From the NCBI GenBank assembly GCA_049724395.1, contig JAUGWO010000046.1, forward strand, positions 1-64,000: a stretch of DNA of 64,000 nt. The letters are read 5' to 3'. The notes under the pieces are model-generated. The model did no database searches and had not been told where the DNA came from. It was given only the letters and a program-made list of their open reading frames with translations. A program made the translations under genes and the position numbers. Shown one piece after another: positions 22,801 to 33,131 of the stretch. The first letter of the stretch is position 1, and every line of letters begins with the position of its first letter. The DNA comes from Spongospora subterranea f. sp. subterranea (lineage: Eukaryota > Endomyxa: Phytomyxea > Phytomyxea > Plasmodiophorida).

Positions 22801-25560
22801 TGGAGAAGTGGCCTTGGTCACCTTCGAAATTTCATCATTGTTTGGTGTCCAAGGCCTTGTCACCGGCAATCGCGATTCTACTTCATTAATGTTGATCACG
22901 GCAGGAGCCTCTGATTCTGTTCATCGCTGGACAGTCGAATTATCATCAACTCCCAATTCAAAGGTCCGTTTTCATGAAAAAAAAATCCAACTCGCGAAAT
23001 CACAGTTGAGTCAGTCTCCAACAATTTGTCATGAAATTCAGCGTTCATTGCACTCTTGATTCTGTTCATGCAGGTTTTAACTTTCTACCTTGGTCCCGAC
23101 TTTATGATTTCGTTTGTTATTTCATTTTTTGTCATTACACTCATTATGATGTGATTTTAATGCTCGGTACTTTGACAATAAAACCGGTTCGGAGTTGTGT
23201 TATCGCTGGTTATGACAAATGGTCACTTGTTTGTCTGGATTTAGATGCTAGTATCGGCGACGGGTTTACTACGGATGGGCACAGATAACTGTAAAGTGGC
23301 ATCGTGCAGTTGGGACACTCTTGGACATGTTGGAATAGTTGGCCTCGATAATGGCAATATTTTGTACGCAAACTGGTATTCGGACTCAGAGCCTGAGTGC
23401 CAACCAGGCATCGCAACTTCTGTTAATGACGATGAACGATATCCCGCCATGGCCAAGCTTATTACCAGCCATACCTCTCAAATCTTGCAGGTTGCTCTAG
23501 GGTCACGTTTTTTCAATGCTACTTTTCTCCGTTTATTAACTCGCCTGAACATCGCTTTGATATATGTGGACACCAATTCTGGTTTGATGTGGTTTAGTTA
23601 CGATTCAGCCCGTCGTCCGAGGAGTTCGCATCATCTTGCTGTGTCGACGGAACTGTTCGCCTTTGGAACAATATATCCAGTTTTAACGATGGTGGCCATG
23701 GTCAATGTCGCTATAGGCAGATAATGCTTTATCAAGTTCCAAATCAAGTAACTACTGAATATGATCCTTTCACACGGCCAAGAATTGTTGAAATACTTTG
23801 ATAGGGACTAGCAGATTGATTTTTCAATTGACCTTTGTTTTTTGCTCTTTGTTCAAATTGAGTTGTTTCTCCATAATCGTTCTGGATGGCGCGAATACTG
23901 TCTTGCTTATTCTCCCTCTAGACGTGTAACTGCATTTGTTTTTCATCGTCTGGCGTAGCACTGGCTTCTGGCTGGAGCGATGGTTGCGTTCGCATCCTGA
24001 ACTTGCTACAGTTTTCCGTGTCGAACAAGATTGAGTTAGGTCATCCTGTTGACCATCTTGTGTACTCTTGCTCGGGTAGCTACAAATTCCTTTCCGATTG
24101 AAATTTTTTCTCATGTCGACCCTTTTAGCTCGTTCAAGCAAAACCCACTTTCAAATCTTCAAGATGTGTTCTTGATTTTCCTTTTCTGTTTAGGGGCACG
24201 TCTCTTTGCCGCTGCAAACAACGGAGTCGTCTACGTCATTGACGGTGCCACATTCGAGCTGAAATTTCAAATCAACAACCACGAGCAATGTCAAATTGAT
24301 ATGCTGGATTGCTCTCAAGCCGACGATTCTCTCGTTCTTGACTGTGATCAGCGCGCTCGGGTCTCGATTTGGTCCACATCTCGCATCGACCCCAATAACG
24401 GTTATCATACATCGCTCATAAAATGGATCGCTATTCAGGTATGTTGATTTTCACATTTGTTACTTTTTTGAAAATTTGGAATCAGCTCTCTGTTTCTAAA
24501 TTGATTTTATCGCAAAATTGATTGTTGGAAGCAATCAAGTTTTTCATCTTACGTTTGCATCCCTGCTTTGTTCATGATGTTTTTTCTCGAAATGTAGGAC
24601 CTCAACGCAATCCACAATCCATTCTTTGCTGCAAATGATTCCTTGAATCGTATCAAAAATCTAGCCGGTAAATTGGTTAATTCTTTCTCTTACTTCCGCT
24701 TGACAGAACTGGATAGTGTTAAGGCTCTTGTTGCAGTTATTTACAATGTTCTCAGCTTTTATCTTCGCGCACTGTTTGAGCCGCTTACACATTTGTTGGC
24801 TTTGTTTGAGTTTTGTATCTGTGTATCATTACGCTTCCCCCTTCGAGGTTTTTATTTTCGATATAGTCAATCAGCAGAACCTAAACTTTCTTATGTATCA
24901 AGTATATCTGTTCTGACTCTCAAGTTTGGTTTGACCCAGTATTCGATCGAACATCACCGGAAATCATCATCTGGTGTATCCCATCCTGTATGCCGCAAAT
25001 TTCGATCTATAATTTCCTCACTAATCAGGTAAAATGCAATATAATTTCTGCAATTTGTCGATGAGTCTGACGGTCTGTGCTGATCAGACGCTTCGTGTCT
25101 TGCCAATTCCACACAGTCCTCTGTGCATGATGCTTTCAAAGACTGCAGATTTCGTTGTATTAGGGACAATTGGTATCATATTTTTCAAACGCATTTGCAT
25201 CGATCGGCGAATTTTGCTTCGAATTGGTCAAAATGTACTTTTTTCGCTTTCAAGTGCTTCTTCGCGACATTCGATTTCAATTTTCATGCCTTGTGGGTTC
25301 AAAACCATAGCCTCTACAGTTCCTGATTTTCCAAAACGTTTTCGTTTTTCATATCACTTTTAATGGCTGAATTATTGACCTGCTCAACTCTAGATTGCAT
25401 GTTAACGTTGTTGGACACGGAAAGTGGCAGTTATCAGGATGCTGTAATTCACGATGATAGTGTCTGTGCTGTGGCCGTCTCTGGAAACGGAACAATTTTA
25501 TCGGCCAGCGGTCACACGCTGATTGCCCATTCTTTGGCTCAGGCCGTTTCTCAATATTGA
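16839..25560 (+). CDS. WDR90/POC16-like centriole and cilium protein (CFAP20-like domain + many WD40 repeats)
   Basis: This is a gene of many exons. The N-terminal CFAP20-like (DUF667) domain is spread over several exons. VFQDPYFNILKQL is at 16843 on; VYDLSGFIPAATYIQ, then SSQSLGLTG, are in 16975-17126; HFTIHLDV and RISFSNLFKE begin at 17190 after an intron 17127-17189; IKICSTLQLRGLFTS ends near 17511; and LPREMRLPTVTSEQW is at 17575. From 18.1 kb onward successive exons encode WD40 blades, for example WDVRTLSAICRVP, SCGHESIRFWRIKN, LAACSGHDG-type turns and LSASGHTLIAHSL in the last exon. Family members localise to the centriole lumen and are needed for centriole integrity and ciliogenesis. 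A 2-nt frame break lies at about 17045 between YIQ and IPGNSS. The start exon is unresolved. It is convergent with the K+ channel gene, whose stop is 77 bp away. Confidence 0.8.
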
Positions 25561-25636
25561 ATCATAAAAAACCTTCCTGATCTGTTTCACAACTTGTAGT
25601 CATATGCGCTGCAAGTTCCCTGTGGCGATAATGCGT

Positions 25637-27572
25637 TCATTTATTACTGTTTTTGTGAACTGGGTAGTCTGTCGTTCGTGTTTGCGTATTGCGACGTGTC
25701 GCGGTAGCCATCCATTCTGGTGGTGTGGCGCACCACGGGTTAGGTTCGGATCTGAATTTTGGAATCACCTCCAGAATGCTCTTGATCTGGTTGGCAGATA
25801 CTGACTTTTGCCTCTGAATTGTATCGCTAATTTGCTTCATCAAATCAGTCAGGTTTTTTGTCACAATCGACTGAATCTGTTGATCACTACACTTAAGACC
25901 ATCGATCACCAAAAAAATCTGAAAACGTTCGCAATGTATGCAACGTTAGACTTTAATTGGGTCATGATAAAGGCCAATTTATTCGCTGATGAAATTTGTT
26001 TGAATGCCGTCCAATGATCAGGAAATGATAGTTTTTTTTTCCAAAAAGCCCAATAGAAAACGGTGCGAAACATCAGATACTTGCAACCAAAAATTAATAC
26101 CTGTTCTTCTGTAAACTGAGTGAATCTGTATCGTGCTCCTTGTATGGATCGATTCGCGGCACCTAGCTCTTTGAACAGGGCGCGTTTGTCGGGTGCAACA
26201 TTGGCCTCAGTGAAGTAACGACCATCTTGGTCACACCACGCACTCTCCATTCCTTTCAGCAATTTCGCCTGTTGCATTTCACAGTTAAGGGGGTAGATCA
26301 GTGTTTACGTTAGGTGTTGCGTTGTGGAGAACAGTTTCTGAGTGAGTGCCGGGATGTTACCTCAACTCGAGCGCGATCCCAGTACGCCCGCTCAACATCC
26401 TCCTTCAGCGCCAGAAGCCGGACAAAGTCGACATCTTTTTGGCGGACCATTTTATTGAGTTCGGAGTTGAAATTGGCTGAGATAATCGTGATGGGTATGG
26501 CCAACACAAGAACGCCGCACAATGATGTGATGGCAGCAATAAACCTATGGAAAACAACATGATCATTACGCCGACACATTGAATCGTCGCTCTTTCTTTC
26601 TGTCTCTCCGTTCTTGATCACTACACGGTCCCAAAAATTGTATCCACAATGAATGACACATAACGATTAAATACACGAATAGTTTCAATATGGGATAGCT
26701 TTGGCATCAGCCATCGCAACAACAATCTTCTGCACCCACAACATGGCCAGTAACTCGACACAGACGGAAGGTTGCGTGATTGTTATTTGTGTTCGTGCTT
26801 CAATGTACCTTCCCAAAGTCGTGACAGGTACATCATCTCCATATCCAACAGTGGTCATAGTTATAATGCACCACCAGAACGACGCTGGGATCGAGAAAAA
26901 GGGGGACGAGGTTCCATCCGCTCGTAGATACGCGCCAGATATTCGATCCAACCGCCCACGTTCTGCATAATGCATCGCCGTCCCAAATACAACTAAGGCT
27001 ACCGCCATGATATATACCAACATTGCCAGCGGATGGGCTGACGCCATAATGGCGTCATTAAAAACACCCACCCAGGTTACGTAACGTGAAATCTTGAACA
27101 CACGAAAAATTCGAACTAGACGAAGTATCCGGAATATTGCCGACGAAGACGTATTCCCATCATTGCTAGTCAATGTCTCGATGTAATAAGGCACGATGGC
27201 GAGAAAATCAACTAAGTTCAGCGGATCCTTGACGAATTTCGCCAGGTCCGGGCAGCAGGCGACACGAATTGTGAATTCGACCGTGAATGCAGCCACACAT
27301 AACCGCTCAATCATGTTCCAGACGGTTTCGTCAACCCAATCTAGCTCTGGAACCGTTTCCAAGATAAAAGCGGTAGAAGATAGGCAGATTAACCCAATCA
27401 TGGCAGTGCCAAGGGCTTGTGCTGTTCGCCCAGAAGCCGGATCGTCAAACAAGCGCCAAACTCGATACCGACTGCTGAGTTCCGACTCAGGTTGGTAGGT
27501 CTGCATTGGTCGAAGTCGATAGAGGTTTTTTACTGACTGGCCCGCCTCATCCCACGCCACCTTCGTCGCCAT
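25637..27572 (-). CDS. Voltage-gated potassium channel, T1-less
   Basis: Exons, as complement coordinates, are 27572-26809, 26544-26361, 26268-26101 and 25876-25637. These join in phase to 451 residues. S1-S3 precede S4 [18 protein letters not shown], which has Arg/Lys every third position. The pore loop is [18 protein letters not shown], with the K+ selectivity filter TVGYGD. S6 is [21 protein letters not shown], with the Pro-x-Pro-like hinge AIPI. The C-terminal tail has two further exons with helical, Lys/Gln-rich sequence. The chosen ATG begins [11 protein letters not shown] only about 60 residues before S1, so no N-terminal T1 tetramerisation domain is present. An upstream exon cannot be excluded, as the open frame continues to about 27644. 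It acts in the plasma or ciliary membrane. Confidence 0.88.
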
Positions 27573-27649
27573 TGATACTTTCTCAATCCCAGCCGATATT
27601 TCATATGGGCGGGTACGCCTGGTGGTTTGGTACCATCGAATCAAATCTG

Positions 27650-28798
27650 CCCTAACGGCATAATGTTACGGCCCAGAACACATTGCGAGAAGTCAGGGTT
27701 TTTGGGGCTTATTTACATGGCGGTTCAATTTTGTATGATGACTTTGACAATCGTCAAGTCGGACTCACAGCTGATCAGAAAACAAACCGCGTTGACCATG
27801 CAAAAATTAGCTATCACTAAATCGTCGGAACCAGCGGTGATTGTATGTTGTGAAAATTGTTATTCTAAAAGCACTGCATAGTTGGTTGTGGTTATTTGAA
27901 TTTTAGTCGGGTATGAAGAGAAATTATGTTTTTTCGATGGGTTGTCTTCTTATGCACATGTGATTGATCAGCTCATCAGGAATGCTATAGCAACCATATT
28001 GAAATAAAACAAAATTCGGAAATAATTGCTATAGAATTGGATGTCCATCGTAAACTCTTATCAATACTTCAACAAGCACCAGTTGGTGCAACCGATACCG
28101 TCATCAAAACCCTGTGGATATTTACATTAACGGAATCTGTCTACTCTTTTCGTCTGCCTCATATCATAGTAAGAGCGTCCAGTTTCGCCATCGTTGGTAT
28201 CGGATCCTGACTCGCTCAAGCTTTACAGTTGTCATGGTCGGCAGCCCCCATGATCACATCAGCAATAAGGTTATGGAAGATTGGCCAGTACATCGTTTGT
28301 TGCACAGAATTTAATAAAACCAGGGAACCGGGAATATGATTGCCATTCATGATGGCCGAATATTCCAGTCTCTATCACTACTGATATGAATTGATGGGAT
28401 TAAACTCATTGTTATTGCGATATATAGTCAGCTAGGCCTAGGGATACGGCGGATTTGTTATGTTTGTCGTGCAATAACGAATTCGAATCAATACCAGTGT
28501 CCGAACCTAATCCATAAAATGTCCACAACAATTTCCAGGTGAAGACGAATATTTATAGGGCTGCATTTTCGGTTGGATCCTCAGACTCGGGAGAAAGGGG
28601 CGACGTAATAGGCGACAGGCCTGTCTGTTCGCGTGCCCTAATATGGTCGCGTGTCGATAGATGGGTTAAACAGTCAATGGATGTGGGCCAGCTCAGCCGC
28701 CGACAAACAATCAAACCTATGGAGTCATTCACTATGGATCAGCATACCTGAAACTGACCAGAGCTAGGAACACTTCAATTCGATTTTCCCGTCGAACA
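27650..28798. other. Intergenic region between divergent K+ channel and secreted-protein genes
   Basis: No gene is supported. Only short frames without family matches occur, and no tandem repeat is seen. Promoters of the two flanking genes should lie here. Confidence 0.5.
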
Positions 28799-29824
28799 AT
28801 GATGAGCGTGGTCGTTTTCGTAGCTCTGACTGGTACTGCTATCGCCAGTAACTTCGCCATACTGGATCAAGGGTGTTCTCTCGCCACTAACCCCAACACG
28901 TGCGCATTCGGTAACGTTATACTACTATATAACTCGTAGATTGTTACAATATATGTATGAGACCATATCACGTTCAGTGGTATATCACAGCCACGTGTTA
29001 CCTACACTGATCACATCATAATGTATTTCTGCTCAATGACACCGTCTAGTGACCGGTCACGTTCCTAATAATTGACTAATTACTGTCATGTTTCAGACGT
29101 TAAACAGGTCCCATCTTTCATTCAGCCGGTCAGTATCGGTCAGTATATATATATATTGTGGCTATAATTCGTGTTTATGGTTTGTTGATTTGGATCACCA
29201 GATGGCAGTATGGGCGGATGTGTCAAGACCAACGGTGTCTGCGCGTTCGACCGTTCGATTACCTGTGCCAATGATGGCGTTGCGGCTGTGATCAAGGTCG
29301 CCATTGCAGAGTTGGCTACTTGTGCTCTCAACAGCAACTTCAATACTGCTTCCGGATGTCCAACGATCTGCGGGACCGAAATCAATCGTGCTTTCGCCGC
29401 CCAGTTAATCGCCCTGAAACAGGTTGCCTTCACCACAATTGTTGCCGCTGAAGTTGCTCTCGAAGCTTCAGGAAACGACGTCATTCGAAGTGCTATCACC
29501 CAGGTCCTCACGTGCACAAGCGATGCCTTATCTCCAGCTCAGATTATAGCTGCCACTGATTTCATCAAGCATTTAACCGCCGGTCAAATCAAAGGAGAGG
29601 TTAACTCATTGAAGACTTGCTTCCAAGTTTCCGACGCCGACGTTGGCAAAGCATTCCAGGAACTAATCGCTGTCAAAGCCTCGTTCGAGGCCGGAGGAGG
29701 CAAAGCGGGGACCGTTGCCGCATCTAATTCTCTCGCCTCGTCGTCCGCCAACTCCATATTCAACTCGATTATCACTTTTGCATCCATGGTATTTGTACCT
29801 ATCGCCATGATCCTCAACATGTAA
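28799..29824 (+). CDS. Secreted Cys-rich protein, probable GPI anchor
   Basis: Exons 28799-28910 and 29202-29824 join in phase (G|AT) to 244 residues. The N-terminus MMSVVVFVALTGTAIAS is a signal peptide. The mature part opens with clustered cysteines (QGCSLATNPNTCAF, GGCVKTNGVCAF, SITCAND, LATCALN, SGCPTICG) and continues as Ala-rich amphipathic helices with two later cysteines (VLTCTSD, LKTCFQ). It ends with a Ser/Ala-rich spacer and a hydrophobic tail IITFASMVFVPIAMILNM without a basic cytosolic end, the pattern of a GPI-anchor signal. No known family is recognised. It is convergent with the type I membrane protein gene, whose stop is about 160 bp away. Likely a cell-surface protein. Confidence 0.75.
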
Positions 29825-29985
29825 ATAATAAAACACGTAACCAGGATATCTATGTGCCAACTCTACAGGTTTAGTTGTCTGACTTATTAGAATTCATTTC
29901 TAATTTCCACTAGACGAAACACTCAAACTTTCTCGCAATCGTGTGATATTCATATAATGGTTTATCACCTACACATTTATCATGA

Positions 29986-30765
29986 TTATAGAGGAACGTA
30001 TTCGACCGTGGATCGAATGGCATCCAAATCGATCAACGACGGTTTTACGGACCGCATCATCATACGACGACGGATGAAAGTACACACGATTGCCAACATG
30101 ATCAATCCCGCAGTCGATCCAATCAAGGCGATCATTTTTGGCGACAACGATGGTCTTGTCGAATCGGGTTGACGTGGGGCCTCAAGTCGTACCAGATTAT
30201 CACTTGGAATTTCGCGCCGTTTAGAAATGTTGGCAACTTCTTTCTTCACCATTGTAGTTAACGCAGCGGCGCGGAACTTATCCCATTCCGGTTTGTGCAT
30301 GGGGGTATCGTCGGCGGTGGCGCCATCAATATGTCCAGCTCGGACCTTGACTGGCATTAGCACTTCCGTTACTTGACCAGCGCTGTCTGATGATATGGCG
30401 CGCGCAATCACAGTCACTCGATAATCGACGCTGATATGAATCCCATGACAGACAACGCTCTGTGTGGAAGTCTGCCACGATTGGCAGCGACCACTGACGT
30501 CACGGCAACACGACGCCTGACGTATATCGACTACTGATGCGGTATTGTCCCCATTGTTGATCAAAACTCGAAACTGCAATAAATCGCCGGCTACAGATGT
30601 TTCAGGACCGACAACGATTCCTACCAGCATGGCGGTGTTGTTCACTCGGGAAGTGGTGGCTCGCGTCGTTTCCATTGAACATGGTTGTCCTACCATGATG
30701 TCGGCAGATGATACCGCCATGAGCATGGCCAACGCTAGCGACAACGACGAAACAGAGAACAACAT
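29986..30765 (-). CDS. Type I membrane protein, unknown function
   Basis: This is a single exon of 259 residues with ATG start and TAA stop. Residues 1-21 (MLFSVSSLSLALAMLMAVSSA) form a signal peptide. The ectodomain of about 190 residues contains a beta-rich segment with six or so Cys (QPCSM, SCCRDVSGRCQ, VVCHG), then a Lys/Arg-rich juxtamembrane stretch. A transmembrane helix IALIGSTAGLIMLAIVCTFI near residues 212-231 is followed by the basic stop-transfer RRRMMMR and a short cytosolic tail ending EYVPL. No family is recognised. The ectodomain looks like an immunoglobulin- or cadherin-sized beta sandwich, but this is a guess. Confidence 0.75.
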   Translation of the reverse strand: MLFSVSSLSLALAMLMAVSSADIMVGQPCSMETTRATTSRVNNTAMLVGIVVGPETSVAGDLLQFRVLINNGDNTASVVDIRQASCCRDVSGRCQSWQTSTQSVVCHGIHISVDYRVTVIARAISSDSAGQVTEVLMPVKVRAGHIDGATADDTPMHKPEWDKFRAAALTTMVKKEVANISKRREIPSDNLVRLEAPRQPDSTRPSLSPKMIALIGSTAGLIMLAIVCTFIRRRMMMRSVKPSLIDLDAIRSTVEYVPL

Positions 30766-31520
30766 GGGTTTTGATTTGATTTGATTGTTGATGAATTGCT
30801 CACAGTTTTGAGATTCGCTGAATTGGGAGCGATCTTTTTTGAATAGATCTTGTGTCTTCTGAACAAAAACAATGATTCAGAAATGAAGCATGGCTCAAGT
30901 TATTGTTGAGACTAGTGTTTCCAGGTTCGGAACTGGTCTTTGAGCGTGAATCATCTGCCGCAAAATCCGGAGTCAATGAAATCCGATGTCTTTTCACCTC
31001 TAGCTTTTTTGTGAGGCGGTAGCGATAATGGGAATCAGCACCTGGTCAAATAATGACCCCAGTCGTCTAACTCTACATGTATTACAGGTGATAATAATGA
31101 CACGTCATCGGTCGCAATAATCGTTCAATCCGATTTTGATCTATTTCATATCCCACGGGTCGCATATTGACTTGTCACACCAACAGCAATGAAGTCATTT
31201 GAAGAGCACACGGGATAATCTACGGCGAGCACTTTGAGACAAGATATCGGTGAGCTGCAAAATCAATTGTCATCTGATAAATTTTATCCGTTATCTAAAT
31301 GAAAAACAAATAAATCACCAGAGTTTGAATTGTGACCAGTTCCCCGCGATATTTTACGACGACACAATGCCTTAGGCTGTGAGTTGAACTTTAGAGTTAT
31401 TCGGCTTTGGTGGAAACCACTCAAATTTCATAAAAGACCTTGCCGATATCCCTGATTTACCATAGTGGTGCTGAATCACTGACTATGGGTGGTGGACCTT
31501 GGTCAGACTGGTCAATAAAT

Positions 31521-31655
31521 ACAGCAACCCTGTATTGTGTGCAGTGTAGTTGTAACACACATCCCGACACAGCAACCCTGTATTGTGTGCAGTGTGGTTG
31601 TAACACACATCCCGACACAGCAACCCTGTGTTGTGTGTGGTAGTTGTAACACATC
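31521..31655. repeat. 48-bp tandem repeat, about 3 copies
   Basis: Copies start at 31521, 31569 and 31617, each beginning ACAGCAACCCTGT. They lie between the divergent type I membrane protein and amidotransferase genes. The rest of 30.8-31.8 kb holds no supported gene. Confidence 0.85.
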
Positions 31656-31822
31656 TCATCCCGACTAACGTCAATCACAGGCCAAACCCCGTCCCGACTT
31701 CACCGCCATTCCATTCGGTTCAGTTTACCCATCCTGTGATCATAGCCAATAAGCTGGCGTACGCATCAAGAACCCTCCGGTTCGCCTGTACAATCCGTAA
31801 TCCAAACAGGAACACTTTGGTA

Positions 31823-32945
31823 ATGTGTTCCAAATCATCGTCGCCCACCAAGTTTGCTGTCCTGGCGGCCGGTCATGTGTCACCATCGTGCCTCAGTGCT
31901 TTTGGTAATCCGGACAATCAGTGTTCTATACTTTTAACGCTGCTACAAAACAGTTTAGTCAATGGGTTTATCGTTGTGACCAAAGCATTTAGCGGTTGTT
32001 TTTCGTGTCAATATATTTTGTTACCATAAGTATTGATCTTGTTAAGCAGCTTTGTGTTGCTTACCTATTTTCATTGTTTTTGTATTTATTCAGCAATTAG
32101 GTGATTATGGTGCACTTTACAAGAGTATTTTGAGCAATGAAGAGGCACACGAGCAGTGGGACGTTTATAAATGTGTAGATAACGAATTCCCGTCCGAAGA
32201 TTCCTTGGATTCATACAGAGGATTTGTCATAAGTGGGTGAGTTTTGTTGGTTTACTCGGTTGTTTTGTTTGTACAAACCCGTAACATTTTTGTTCAGATC
32301 AAGGCATGATGCACATTCAGATCTTGATTGGATTGTTAGTCTTCGCAGATTGGTTGCGACGATATATGAGCGTAAACGCAGCAATATTTTAGGTGTCTGC
32401 TTTGGGTTTCAATTAGTGGCAATCGCCTTGGTATTTGACTCATTTCTGCACAAAATCATCATCAACAACGTACCCATCTTCGTTTTAGGGAGGTTCTTCG
32501 GGACGTGCTGAGACGGCTGGGTGGCAGGTTGGACTACAGGAAATCACAACTTCCAGCGCCTTACAAAAGCGTTTTCCACTAATTCCGAAGAAGTTTTCAA
32601 TATTGAAAACTCATCGCGACCAGGCTTGTTTTCTGAAAAATATCGCTTCGCTTATTGTTAATCTTGATTTATTAGGTGTCTCGCCTTCCCCCTGCGGCAG
32701 AACACCTAGCCTCATCAGAACATACCCCCAACGAAATGTTTAGCCTAGGCGATCGAGTTTTTTGTATTCAAGGCCACCCTGAATTCAACTGCACCATTGT
32801 CAAGGAGTTGGTGGAAACACGAGCCGAAACTGGTATCATTCCCAAACATACTGCTGATGTTGCATTGGAATCCATGAAAGTCGGGCAACCGAATACCGAA
32901 CACTTGATTAATGCCATGAAATTGTTCTTAAACACAATACATTAA
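31823..32945 (+). CDS. Class I glutamine amidotransferase-like (gamma-glutamyl peptidase type)
   Basis: Exons 31823-31904, 32101-32236, 32298-32430, 32489-32623 and 32676-32945 join in phase to 251 residues. KFAVLAAGH starts the fold. EQWDVYKCVDNEFP and SYRGFVISGSRHDAH precede the nucleophile elbow ILGVCFGFQ with the catalytic Cys. GGSSGRAETAGWQVGLQ follows, and VFCIQGHPEF gives the catalytic His. This matches stand-alone GATase1 proteins such as plant gamma-glutamyl peptidases, which hydrolyse gamma-glutamyl bonds in glutathione conjugates. The fourth intron begins GC (CAG|GCTTGT at 32624) rather than GT; no GT donor nearby preserves the homology. It is convergent with the EF-hand/WD40 gene. 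Confidence 0.88.
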
Positions 32946-33131
32946 TGAATTACAGTACCTATGTTAGTTTGGCTAGCGATGCTGTCTATTTTCGTGTCTG
33001 TGCCTATGCCGATCAATGGCATTCTGTAGCCTGTCTTTAGCATTTTGTAACGATATGGTCAGGTCGCGCTTGCCGATTGAAGGCGCTCTGAGTGCAGCAG
33101 TCAGAACTGCCATCATCATATCAATTAGTGT

